64,000 bases of DNA from Epiperipatus broadwayi (Eukaryota; Onychophora; Udeonychophora; Euonychophora; Peripatidae), in contig JAQFVV010000153.1 of the NCBI GenBank assembly GCA_028023455.1, positions 1,345,212 to 1,409,211 on the forward strand, given 5' to 3'. Both the position numbers and the translations under genes were made by a program. This document shows, piece after piece, positions 37,902-48,200 of the stretch. The first letter of the stretch is position 1. Every line of letters starts with the position of its first letter. Under the pieces are notes generated by a model, which saw nothing but the letters and a program-made list of their open reading frames with translations, was not told where the DNA came from and searched no databases.

Positions 37902-39140
37902 TTTATTTTTCATAAATGTACCTTTAAAGTTTTTTGCAATGATATATATTGCAGAGACTTTGACTATGTGGTGAAACTGAACTGAGATCAGACCCATATA
38001 GATATCTAGCTTGCTAGGCTGAGTTTGAAGACTTTACTGGTCTGAAAAATTCACGCTTGCAAACTGATATAAACGTTTTGCATAAACCTTGAGAGTCAGT
38101 CTTTAGACCTAGTTTCTATAGCTCTATCCTTCCACTGACGAAAGCAAACCAGCTTGAAATCACTGATCTGGAGGTGAGCAAAATGAAAGAGGTAGTTAAT
38201 TCTGACTCCTTTTGGTTTATGTAAAAATATTTTACACTTGTTTCGCGGTTTTGGAAAGACGCCATCTATTGATCATAAATAACAAGTGATAGCAGGTTGT
38301 GCTAACTTGTTTTTTATTTTTCATAAATGTACCTTTAAAGTTTTTTTGCAATGATATATATTCAGAGACTTTGACTATGTGGTGAAACTGAACTGAGATC
38401 AGACCCATATAGATATCTAGCTTGCTAGGCTGAGTTTGAAGACTTTACCGGTCTAAAAAATTCACGCTTGCAAACTGATATAAACGTTTTGCATAAACGC
38501 TTGAGAGTCAGTCTTTAGACCTAGTTTCTATAGCTCTATCCTTCCACTGACAAAGCAAACCAGCTTGAAATCAGCTGATCTGGAGGTGAGCAAAATGAAA
38601 GAGGTAGTAATTCTGACTCCTTTTCGTTTATGTAAAATATTTTCACTTGTTTCGGCGGTTTTGGTAAAGACCCATCTATTGATCATAAATAACAAGTGAT
38701 AGCAGGTTGTGACTAACTTGTTTTTATTTTTCATAAATGTACCTTTAAAGTTTTTTTGCAATGATATATATTTCAGACGTTTGACTATCCGGTCTAACTG
38801 AACTGAGATCAGACCCATATAGATATCTAGCTTGCTAGGCTGAGTTTGAAGACTTTACTGTTCTGAAAAATTCACGCTTGCAAACTGATATAAACGTTTT
38901 GCATAAACGCTTGAGAGTCAGTCTTTAGACCTAGTTTCTATAGCTCTATCCCCCCCAACAAACCACCCCGAAACACTAATCTGGAGGGGAGCAAAAAAAA
39001 AAAAGAGAAAGAAATTAACCCCTTTTCTTTTATTTAAAAATAATTTAAACTTTTTTTCGGGGTTTTGGGAAAAACGCCCACCATTGATCATAAATAACAA
39101 GTGATAGCAGGTTGTGACTAACTTGTTTTTATTTTTCATA
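37902..39140. repeat. Three tandem units of about 410 bp
   Basis: Units start at about 37902, 38312 and 38722 with TTTATTTTTCATAAATGTAC and share CTGAACTGAGATCAGACCCA, GATATCTAGCTTGCTAGGCT and CCATCTATTGATCATAAATA. Units 1 and 2 differ mainly by single-base indels. Unit 3 is abruptly garbled at about 38950-39080 (C and A homopolymers in place of the normal sequence) and then returns to consensus. TA-rich flanks bracket the array. Frames of 96 and 73 codons on the minus strand change between units and are not conserved, so I do not call a gene. Confidence 0.85.
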
Positions 39141-39179
39141 TATATATATATATGACAACCAATAATTATAGTGATGTAG

Positions 39180-40640
39180 AAATAGATGTAGTATAGAGAA
39201 AATAAAAAGATATTGAAGAACCGTATAAAAACAATTTTTAATGATAATGCAAGATTATAATGTTGTGATAGAAAAGTTTATAGATACTTAAATTGCTGGA
39301 ACTAAAAAGTGAACGAATTTTAAACAGAAAGCTGATAATTTTTGTAGAGAAAATAATATAATAATTTACACATAGTTTAAATATTACAAAAAGAAAATTT
39401 ATACATGAAAACCTCTTGTGATTAAAATAGATTTTAGTTAGATTTTGTTTACACATAAAATAAATTTAAAAAACAGGATTAAGAATGCATGTGCACTTCC
39501 TAAAAAAATACACATTGGATTGAATTTAGTAGCAATAGAATTGAGATTAGTTGGTAAAAGAATGAGAAGAAATGAGAAAAGAAAGAATGATCAATTGTCA
39601 AATTAGGAATGGATATTGAGGGTGTTGTGATATCAGAGCTTTTGGATAAAATTCAAACAAAATATGCAAACTATTCAATAAAAATATAAAAGATACAGTA
39701 GTATATTAGTGCGTTAGAAAAAAATTAAAAAGAAAAAAATAGAATGGTAATAAACACTAAAAAAACAAATTGTGTAGATATAATTATATGAACTGAGATG
39801 TGAAAACGATTTAGCAAGAAGAGCTGACTAAAGAAGGAATTTAGAGCTTTTAGATAAATTCAAATAAAAGGTGAAAAATATTCAATAAAAATATAAAATA
39901 TATAGTACTATGTTAAAAAAGAAGTAAAAAAGCAAAATCAAATAGTAAAAAATATAAATTTAAGCAAAAACAAATTTTGTAGTTAGAATTATATGAGATG
40001 TAAAACCAATAAAGCATGAAGAGGATGACTAAAGGGGGAAATCAGCATTGGAGATAGAAGTATTAATTATATACCCTAAGTTAATGATAAGACAGTTTTT
40101 ATAAATAGTGAAAATAAACTTAATAAAATGTTTGGAATAAAAATAAATGCAAATAAAACTAAAGCAATGAACGTAGTTGGTGAGGAACAGAAAGTTATGA
40201 AGCAAATTAATCCTTTTAAATATGTATGTAACTGAAAAACTAATATTGCAAGAAGCAAAAAAAGATATAATGGAAATTGTAATGGCTTAAACAGGATTTA
40301 AATGAGTGGAGATTATTGTACATAAGTCTGAATCAAGATTTAAAAAGAGGTTTTTTAAATATTTTGTTGGGATATAAATTTACATAAACCAAAAGCTTGA
40401 ATAATTTGAAAAGAAGCAGTAAAACATGAAGGATTTAAAGATATATATTTATAAAAGAACAAAATGTATAAGTTGGAAATATAAGATCATGGATAATCAA
40501 AGTGGTGAAAAATGCAAATATTAAAAGATTAGTTTGAATTATGAAGAGAAATGGATTAAGAAACTCCTTACAGACAAAGCAATTATAAAAAATTATTATA
40601 AGAACTTGTAGACAGTAAGGAAAAAAAAGAAAAAAGTTAA
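39180..40640 (+). pseudogene. LINE family Lc, endonuclease and reverse transcriptase C-terminal parts
   Basis: The 5' part fits the end of an APE-type endonuclease in broken frames: CREKNIII, SLNITKRKFIHEN and NLVAIELRLVGKRMRR (normally SDHNLV...). The 3' part fits the RT thumb and tail: NDKTVFINSENKLNKMFGIK then INANKTKAMNVVGEE, VMKQINPFKYV (normally FKYLGS) and later IRSWIIKVVKNANIKRLV (normally WIGHVLR). Most of the RT core is deleted between these. Two near-identical stretches at 39640-39730 and 39845-39920 show an internal duplication of about 200 bp spacing. No open frame longer than about 60 codons in sense. Confidence 0.65.
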
Positions 40641-41175
40641 TTAAGATTCTTATATAGGAAATTTGCTACAGACATTTGAAAAGTGGATCAATTGACAAAA
40701 AAAACTTACATAACATGGGCTGGTTTAATAGCTGTATTTGTCTTTTATCAAGAAGCTAATTATGATTTATCGTGATATGTATTATAGATTATAGGAACTT
40801 ATTACTCTGATACAAAAACTGAAGCAATGATTTTAAAAAGTTTTGTTAGACTTCATTTTTAATTTAAGTTACTACATTTTCAAATACATGCATATATACG
40901 TATGTCTGTATTATCATTTTTGTTTCAGGATTAATAATACCTTTATTTTTTATACAACATGTAATTAAACGTCAACATCTTTGCAATGTACTCTTGTTAT
41001 TTTTACTTTTTATTGAAATGTTTTGCATGATTCAAGTCTTAATAAGAAATACTGAATTAAATTAAATATTTCTGGAAACTAATACAATCAAAATATTTAA
41101 ATATAACAAACATAAACTGTATTAAAAAGATGTTGAGTTTATTTTTTACTTTCAATTTATCATTTTACAATTCGA
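40641..41175. other. AT-rich DNA, nothing recognised
   Basis: No motif seen between LINE Lc and the family A foldback. Confidence 0.5.
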
Positions 41176-41636
41176 GGTAATTTAATACATTATACAGGCT
41201 TAAACCTGCATTTTGTGTATGTAATATATGCGGGATTCGAACTCAGACTTTCACACGACCCACTACTCTCAGTGTCATCTCATAATGCTGACCCACCTGA
41301 TCACACACATGTTGAAAAGATAAATAATCACCAATATACGTATTTCATGCTAAACTAGCAATCATCAGTTGGTCTAGATTACTATCCTCATATATATATA
41401 TAATATATATAATCAGTGCCATTAAAGTATGAAGATTGACTATCTTAATATAAAGCTGAGCACTGATTATATATATGTGTGAGGATAGTAATCTAGATCA
41501 ACTGATGATTGCTGGTTTAGCATGAAATTTGGTGATTATTTATCTTTTCAACATGTGTGCGATCAGGTGGGTCAGCAATATGAGATGGCACTGAGAGTAG
41601 TGGGTCGTGTGAAAGTCTGAGTTCGAATTTGAAGTA
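41176..41636. mobile_element. Family A foldback pair, copies 8 (-) and 9 (+)
   Basis: Minus copy 41176-41412 runs from the outer TATACAGGCTTAAACCTGCA end, through GGGATTCGAACTCAGACTTT, to a (TA)n stretch and stops at CAGTGC. The plus copy starts immediately with ATTAAAGTATGAAGATTGAC and runs to AAAGTCTGAGTTCGAATT (41635). The plus copy is therefore longer at its 5' end, and the minus copy is an inverted duplicate of its 3' part, as in the PLEs. Confidence 0.8.
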
Positions 41637-42342
41637 AAGTAAATATCACAATAAGCTTCAATCAACAACAGAAAACAACTATAATAAATTAACTAATAAA
41701 TGTTGCTTAAATAATCAAACTGTTTCATTGTTTAAAATCTCTAATAATACTCTAAAAATTGTAACTATCTTTTCATTGAATTAAAATAGTAAGTTCATAA
41801 AGTTTTGAATATACAATTGTCTTCAAGGATTTCAAATTAATTGTTTTTGGCAATATATTTATACGTTCTCTTTTCAAGTAATTATGTTAAAAGTTAATAA
41901 GATCTAAAGTGATATGCGATACGTACTTTTAGTTCAATAAAAAAACAAGACATAGTAAGTGAATTTAGAAAGACTATAAAAGGTTTCCAATAGTTTTGAC
42001 AAATGGTAAATATTACTTATATAATTATTTTTTAAATACGTATACATATGTATATACTTTATATATTCTACACAAAAGTAAAAGAGCATTTAAAAACACT
42101 TTTGCAGAGCAAACATCTTTAAAGTATCACAAGATTAATCAACTTCTGGATAATTGTATATTGAGTAGTTTTCTTCTTATTTTGCCTTCGACTTAAAATT
42201 AGCTAAAGTCTCATTTATACGCATTTTCATAATGATTAAAGATTTAAACTGTCAAGATATAATTCCAAGATACTCTCATATTCTGAAGAATATTTTTTAA
42301 ATGAAACAGCAGTGATTAGATTACATGATATCATTAATAACT
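41637..42342. other. AT-rich DNA, nothing recognised
   Basis: A 66-codon frame (41996-42196, +) containing KSKRAFKNTFAEQTSLKYHK is less biased than average, but no family or splice context supports it. Confidence 0.4.
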
Positions 42343-42763
42343 GAAACGCAGGCTTATTATATCAGGGTCTATATATGTAATATATAGGGTATATGAGCAC
42401 AGACTTTCACATGCCCCACCACTCTCCACACTATCTCATAACACTGATACACTTGAACACATATATGTTGAAAAAATAAATAATCACCAATATACGTATT
42501 TCATGCTATCTTAATATAGATATATGAGCACTTATAGCATATATGTGTGGAGATGGTAATCTAGACCAAGTGATGATTGCTGGTTTAGCATGAAATACGG
42601 TTATTGGTGATTATTTATCTTTTCAACATATATGTGTTCAAGTGTATCAGTGTTATGAGATAGTGTGGAAAGTGATGGGGCATGTGAAAGTCTGTGCACA
42701 TATACCTTATATATTACATATATAGACACTGGTATATAATAAACCTGTGTTTCAGTTATTACA
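42343..42763. mobile_element. Family A foldback pair, copies 10 (-) and 11 (+)
   Basis: Arms pair from the outer AATAACTGAAACGCAGGCTT (42343) / AAACCTGTGTTTCAGTTATT (ending 42761), through GGTATATGAGCACAGACTTT, to ATACGTATTTCATGCT. The minus arm lacks the central ~60 bp that the plus arm keeps (GATGGTAATCTAGACCAAGT...). The B box is mutated in both arms in the same way (GTGCACATAT), so the dimer formed from one already mutated copy. Confidence 0.8.
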
Positions 42764-42814
42764 TAGTAGAGATGTCTGCCCATCCCTTGTATATATATTA
42801 AATGGATTATTTCC
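42764..42814. other. Short spacer between two family A loci
   Basis: Unremarkable AT-rich spacer. Confidence 0.5.
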
Positions 42815-43162
42815 TATACATGAGGGGTCAGATTGACCTTAGGTCAACATGGATGTGACAAGAATCTCGGCCTCAGGGTGGTCTTTGAGCATTCCATCAT
42901 CAGATTTTCAATTGAATGGATGGTTGAAGAGTTGGAGTGTGGAGTAGATTGAAGCCTGTCCACTAAAGTATGAGGTTTGGCTATCTTAAATATATATCTG
43001 AGGACTTATAGCATATATGTGTGGAGATGGTAATCTAGACCAACTGATGATTGCTGGTTTAGCATGAAATACGTATATTGGTGATTATTTATCTTTTCAA
43101 CATATATGTATTCAAGGGTGTCAGTGTTATGAGATAGTGTGGAGAGTGGTGTGGCATATGAT
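42815..43162 (+). mobile_element. Family A repeat, longest copy 12
   Basis: Extends furthest 5', with GGTCAGATTGACCTTAGGTC, AGAATCTCGGCCTCAGGGTG and CCATCATCAGATTTTCAATT, the last shared with 25800-26132. It then follows the core to GTGTGGAGAGTGGTGTGGCA and stops before the B box, where LINE La begins. It suggests a full family length of at least about 350 bp. Confidence 0.72.
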
Positions 43163-43164
43163 GT

Positions 43165-44050
43165 CATTAAGTGTATTAATATTGATAATTCTATAAGTCA
43201 GGCTAATGATTCCATATCTCCAAAACCTTTTGCAATAGTTTGTGGATTAAAATACATGAAGATCATTTAAACTATGTAAAGTTTGCAAATGATATGTCTT
43301 TTCAAATAATGTCTTCCAGCTTTAGGAAATCTTGCAAGATTTATCAAAGAAAGTAAGAAAGTATGCTTCAAAATAAGTAGCAAAAAAAGACTAATGTTCA
43401 CTGGAAGTTCCGCGGGAAAAAATATATAAATTAATAAACATAAATTTAAAAAAATCAGCAATTGTAAATATGTTGGTCACACTATTAATATAGAAGAGAT
43501 GGAAACATCTAGTGGATAAAATTAATCATAAAAGTAAACTTGGATAGTCTGTTTTTTGGTAAAAACAATTTAGTATTAAAAGGAAATATACCTATGCGTT
43601 TAAAAAGAAAAGTTTTTAATAAATATATTTTAGGACTTTTACTTGCAGATTTGAGATTTGGATGTTTAATAAAAAGACAATATGAAGAGTTCAAATTGCA
43701 TAATAAAGTAAAGAGATGAATATTGAGAATAAGAAGAAGACAGCAAGAGCGAAATACATTTTTAAGAGATGAGATATATATTGACATCATTGGTAGAATT
43801 AAAAGATTTCTGAAATTGAACTGGATTAGACATAAAAAAAAGATAACAGATGGACAGTTGAGTCTTAAACTAAGTCACAGGAGATTACAAAACACCTAGA
43901 AAGAGACCACATGTTAAATGGATAAATAAAATAAAAAAATTTGTTGATGAAATATTGAAAGACTATGGATCAGAGAAACTGACTTGGAATAACTTTAATC
44001 CTGCAGAGAGTTGATAATGATTGAAAATGATGCTAATGACCTTATCTAGC
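43165..44050 (+). pseudogene. LINE family La, RT C-terminal half
   Basis: Recognisable parts: SISPKPFAIVCGL (motif B side), LNYVKFANDMSFQ (motif C, normally RFADD), VLKGNIPMRLKRKVFNKYIL, NKVKR.ILRIRRRQQERNTF then LRDEIYIDIIGRIKRF (matching the 'RDRxRNExIRxxTxVxDIIERIxxLKW' region), LNWIRHKKKITDGQL (normally WAGHIARRxDNRWT) and a terminal ELIMIENDAND. Ends near 44050. Multiple frameshifts; motif C reads FAND as in the first La copy, so the loss may predate the insertions or be chance. Confidence 0.75.
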
Positions 44051-44479
44051 TATAAAAACAGAAAAAAAAAGTGAGACTGTATTCTAATTAATAGTGAATA
44101 TTATTTTCGTAATGTTGTGTGTGTATATATAGATATACTTATATAAAGTTAGGTGGATTTTAAATTGTTTTAGATTTTTTTTGTGTTCTATTGTCTAGGC
44201 TTTATATGATAATGTACTATTCGTATATTTTACGGAGTAAGGCAATTTTGAATTTAGGCTTTTAGATTAACTACTCTTAATGCTTTCACAGGCACATTCT
44301 GAATTCAGATTTTTATAAGTTCTATATTTCACTTAAGAAGTAGGATTATCATAAGTAAGAAGTGCTAAAAATGAGGAGTGTTCATGACCTTTCATTCTTT
44401 AGTTTTCAGATCAAGTTTAGTTTTCTATTTTTTGAGAAGAAGAAAACTATATAATTAATTTTAAATTTAAAAATATATA
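44051..44479. other. AT-rich DNA, nothing recognised
   Basis: No motif seen. Confidence 0.5.
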
Positions 44480-44597
44480 TCGAATGGCTTTATTGCTCGG
44501 GAGTTTATAAGAAGTTAAAATGGCCGGAAGTGCAGAACTTGAATTGATCCGAAGACATAGTTCCAGAGTGTGACATTCTACTACAACACTAAACCAC
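44480..44597 (-). mobile_element. tRNA-derived SINE (family T), inverted partner
   Basis: On the minus strand: GTGGTTTAGTGTTGTAGTAG (A-box-like), TTCGGATCAATTCAAG (B-box-like), GTTCTGCACTTCCGG, then the tail AACTTCTTATAAACTCCCGA, GCAATAAAG. It is head-to-head with the copy at 44598-44716. Confidence 0.7.
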
Positions 44598-44716
44598 GCA
44601 GGGAAGTGATAGAATATAGACTCTGAAGCGTAAAGTCTCGGATCGATTCCAGTTCTGCCACTTCCGGGCCTGCGCTTGAACTTCTTATAAATTTCCGGGC
44701 AACAAAACGATTCGAT
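44598..44716 (+). mobile_element. tRNA-derived SINE (family T)
   Basis: Head: GTGATAGAATATAGACTCTG, with stem AGACT/AGTCT and B box GGATCGATTCCAG (close to GGTTCGATTCC). It continues GTTCTGCCACTTCCGGGCC and ends GAACTTCTTATAAATTTCCG, GGCAACAAAACG. It is more GC-rich than anything around it. Its sequence differs from its partner at many sites, so the pair is old or came from two insertions. Confidence 0.72.
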
Positions 44717-46339
44717 TATTAATTTAAAATTAATATATAATTTAAAATTATTAATTTAAAATTAATATATAATTTAAAAACTTTAATTGTATTGATTTAA
44801 ATTTAAAATATAAAATTATAATTAATAATATTGAGGTTTATTGAATTTATATTTTGTACTTTTTTATTTAAAGAGTTGCAAAACTACTCAAAATATTTAG
44901 TCTTCTAAATTAAGAAATTATAATAACGTAGTCATAAAATGTCTTTATTATAGGACCGTTTTTTTCCCCACAATATGTTATTTATTTCATAATATCTTTT
45001 AAAGAATATAATTTACAAATTTGTTACTACAATAATTTAAATCTGTCAAAAAAAAAATCCGTATGGCTGGTTAAAAATGTCAATGATACCTTTAATAACC
45101 AGTTTGTAAATGGCTCATCTGTTCTTATCTTTTAAAAAAAAAAAAGTGAAAGTAGGAGGAGGGAGAATCTATTGTGTAGGAGATAAAGAAATAAGATGAG
45201 AAATTCATAAAGCTATAAATATATATACTGTATTTAATGCAAAGTAATAAGAAAGTTTTATAACCAAGATGTTTATGGTATATCTACACGTCTTAAATGT
45301 GGTCTCTTTATAAGTGATTACAATTTTAAAAACTTTAGGTGATTAAAAAAAAATAAAAATCTAAAATCTCAGTGCAATAACCTTCATATAATTTATATGA
45401 ACTTAATAAAATATTACTTCTTACTATTTTATCAAATAAGTGGTATTTGATTATATATATAAGACTTTGGGAAATTTTGTCTAAAAATCCTCTCCGAATA
45501 TTTTTTTGCTGATCAGAACAAAAAAAAAAAAACAGGTTAATGCTAGTTTTTATAAATGCTGTGTTAATCTCAGATATAGAAAAAATATCTGCCGGGATAT
45601 CCAACCAACATTATCATAAAGAATTATGCATCTTATTCATAGGCTGTTATTTCTTTGAGAAATATTGCAATTTTTAAAATAATAGCCAGTGTACTTCTTC
45701 ATAGTGTTTTTTATTGATTGTTTTTAAAACAAAACTTTAATTCATCCAGACAAATAAAGTTGGTAATAATTTTGCAAATTATTTTTGAATACTTTTTTAA
45801 CTAAATAAACTCAATGGAAATAAATATTGCTGATGGTTGTGGGAAGAATTGAATAACAGTCTCCGTTAATAAAATAATATTTAGTATATTTTTCACTATA
45901 GCTTATATATATATATATGCTTTTATTTACATGTTTTTGAAAGATAATTTAAAAAAAAAAACATCCAAAACAAAATTTGTTATCAACAACTATAGATGTA
46001 AAACTTATACTAAAATCAAATATTTTTTGAACATTTGGCACAAAAAAGTTATTAAAGAATAATTCAAATTTGCAAACGTTAATTCGTCTGCCTATCAAAA
46101 TGGTTTCTTTATTCGTCATAATGTAATGCTACGTGCACATGCGTTTTAAGTTAAGTTCACCATAAATCAACCTTATTAAAAATAATGAGTACTGATTTAA
46201 TATGCATTCTATACTTTTCTAACATACTTGGGTAAGTCACTGAACCATTATTGAAAGTATTAAATGACAAACCTAACATCTTTCTATAGTTTGGCTAAAT
46301 GTCAAATTTAATGGTAATTTTGAATTAAGTCATTAAGAT
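44717..46339. other. AT-rich DNA with a 30-bp tandem duplication
   Basis: ATTAATTTAAAATTAATATA... is tandemly doubled at about 44718-44778. An 89-codon minus frame (45335-45604) contains SISEINTAFIKTSINLFFFF and no recognised domain. Nothing else seen. Confidence 0.45.
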
Positions 46340-46440
46340 TTAATGGTGGTCGAGAGGTCAGCGATGGCTGCTTTACAACCAGTTGTCCCGGGTTAGCGAA
46401 TGCTATGACATATGAGAAAATGAAAGTGAATAGTAATAAA
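46340..46440 (+). mobile_element. tRNA-derived SINE (family U), tRNA-Val(TAC)-like head
   Basis: GAGAGGTCAGCGATGG (A-box region), CTGCTTTACAACCAG (anticodon arm, loop with TAC as in tRNA-Val), TCCCGGGTTAGCGAA (B-box region, damaged), then the tail TGCTATGACATATGAGAAAA, which is shared with the SINE at 55665-55769. Confidence 0.65.
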
Positions 46441-47559
46441 TTATTTGTTGTCAGTTTTTTAATTAAATGATATAAACAGTAAATATATAAATGGTGTTTT
46501 TTAAATTTTATTTTGTGTTTACTACTGGTGGGCATTGTCAATTTTCAATATGCTGTTGAAAAAAATTTTGGGTAGTGAAAACACTATATTGGCGTCTCAT
46601 CATCAAGGTACAAATAATGTATGCCATCTGTGTTGCATAAAAGAAGAAAGAGTGCCCATAGGAAGTACATGCTAACTATATGCAAATCACTCACTCAGTA
46701 TGATACAATGCTGTTACCAATCTCATTCATATTGTTCTTACTGTTTAAGGCAAAAAAAGTATACTGTTTGATCACTAAAATTCCATAACATTAAAATTTC
46801 GAAGATTTTTTTTATCTGTTAATTTAACACACTTTTTTTTTATTCAAAAAAGGCACGCTAATATTTTTTAATTTTTTCCAAACAAATACACACACTCCTT
46901 ATTGGTGATGCTTCCAGATGTGTAAAAAAGTAAAAAAAGCATATAGCACATACTAAATTGATGCTGAATAGAATCGTGATATACATGTATTCTAATATCC
47001 AATTCATGGACTCTTGTCATACATCAGTTTTTTACCTCTTGAGTTTAATACCAAGAAATATCATAATTTTTCTTCTCGATAGATAATTATTAACTGACAC
47101 ACCAGATGGGGGTTTTAAATGCAAGATGAATGAGTGAATATATGTAGATTGTATTCATTTTATATATACATTTGCAAACGTGAATAACAAATGTAAGTTA
47201 TTATTTTCATATATTGGAGGCTGTAAAGTCATAGGCCAAAATAGAGCAAGGCCGGATTACTAATCGTTATGGAGAAATCTAACTCACTATTCGGTGATAA
47301 CTTTTTTATTTAGTTATTTACTGCTTTCGCTTATCTTTCAAACAAATAAAAATTATCTCCTTAAAAAAAAAACTATTTAATATTAAACAAAACATTGTAG
47401 ACGTATGTGAAGTTAGAAGAAAAGATAAAGATACAATTGATTTGAAATGTAGGCATGTGCTTTTACTATAAAATCATATTAATTGTAAAACTTATTAGTA
47501 AAATCATATTAATTGTATTGTTTTTATAGATTTAAAAAATGGCAAATTTAGTTACTCAG
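46441..47559. other. AT-rich DNA, nothing recognised
   Basis: 46545-46760 is slightly more GC-rich but holds no open frame or motif I recognise. Confidence 0.5.
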
Positions 47560-47824
47560 CTTAATAGTTGACACCAAATATCAATAATTCATGTTTATAT
47601 CCATATAAGTTTTATTCTTATGAGAAAGTAGAGGATTTTGTATAAGTGTTATGAATGATTTTGATTAAATTAAAAACATTTTGAAATTATCATGAGTGAT
47701 TTTAATGCTATGGAGGAGGATTAAAAAATGAAAATACTATTGATAAATTTACTTTGGAAGCAGAAATGGAAAAGAAAATAGACTTGTAAAATTTGTAAAA
47801 AAAAAAAAAAAATCTGTATGTTAC

Positions 47825-47875
<51 letters not shown>

Positions 47876-47934
47876 CATAGAAGCATCAAATGAAGATTGA
47901 ACAATGTTAGTTTATATTTTGAATAACAGAAAAT

Positions 47935-48099
47935 ATGTTTTTCAAACTGGCAGGACACCAGTGTGAACCACAAGAGATCAACCTGGTCTGCAAAGAGAGA
48001 CACGATGTGAAAAGAAAAGTGAGAGAAGCCTGCTTCATCGCTATGGGTTGCAATGCTATCAATCGGTGCTTCGCGATATCGAAGAAATTGAACAATTAA
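47935..48099 (+). pseudogene. PLE-3 GIY-YIG endonuclease C terminus
   Basis: 54 codons from an internal ATG to TAA: MFFKLAGHQCEPQEINLVCK, ERHDVKRKVREACFIAMGCN, AINRCFAISKKLNN. The pattern of H, an E..L.E....KRKxREA.FI and IN matches the end of GIY-YIG nucleases in PLEs (for example ...ILxxExxxxKRKxxEAxxI). The GIY and YIG motifs and all of the RT are missing, so it is a 5'-truncated copy; the ATG is not the native start. Codon use is far less AT-biased than in neighbours. It could instead be the C terminus of another GIY-YIG protein. Confidence 0.5.
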
Positions 48100-48149
48100 T
48101 CTTTAATCTTGTATAATTTGCATATAATTACAGAGAGTTACTTCACTCA

Positions 48150-48200
48150 GAGCTATGAATATGAGAGCGCGCCTCTCGAAAGCCCTTAGCAGAGAAATTT
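48150..48200 (+). ncRNA. PLE-3 hairpin-GAAA motif (hammerhead-like)
   Basis: AATATGAGAG, loop CGCGC, CTCTC, GAAAGC. AUGA precedes a stem and CGAAA follows it, as in the hammerhead core. CTCAGAGC upstream and GCAGAG downstream could supply an outer helix. CUGAUGA is not complete. Confidence 0.4.

Noticed and set aside
38528-39139. Minus-strand frames of 96 and 73 codons in the 410-bp tandem units
   Set aside because: The frames are not conserved between units because of single-base indels, so there is no sign of selection for protein.
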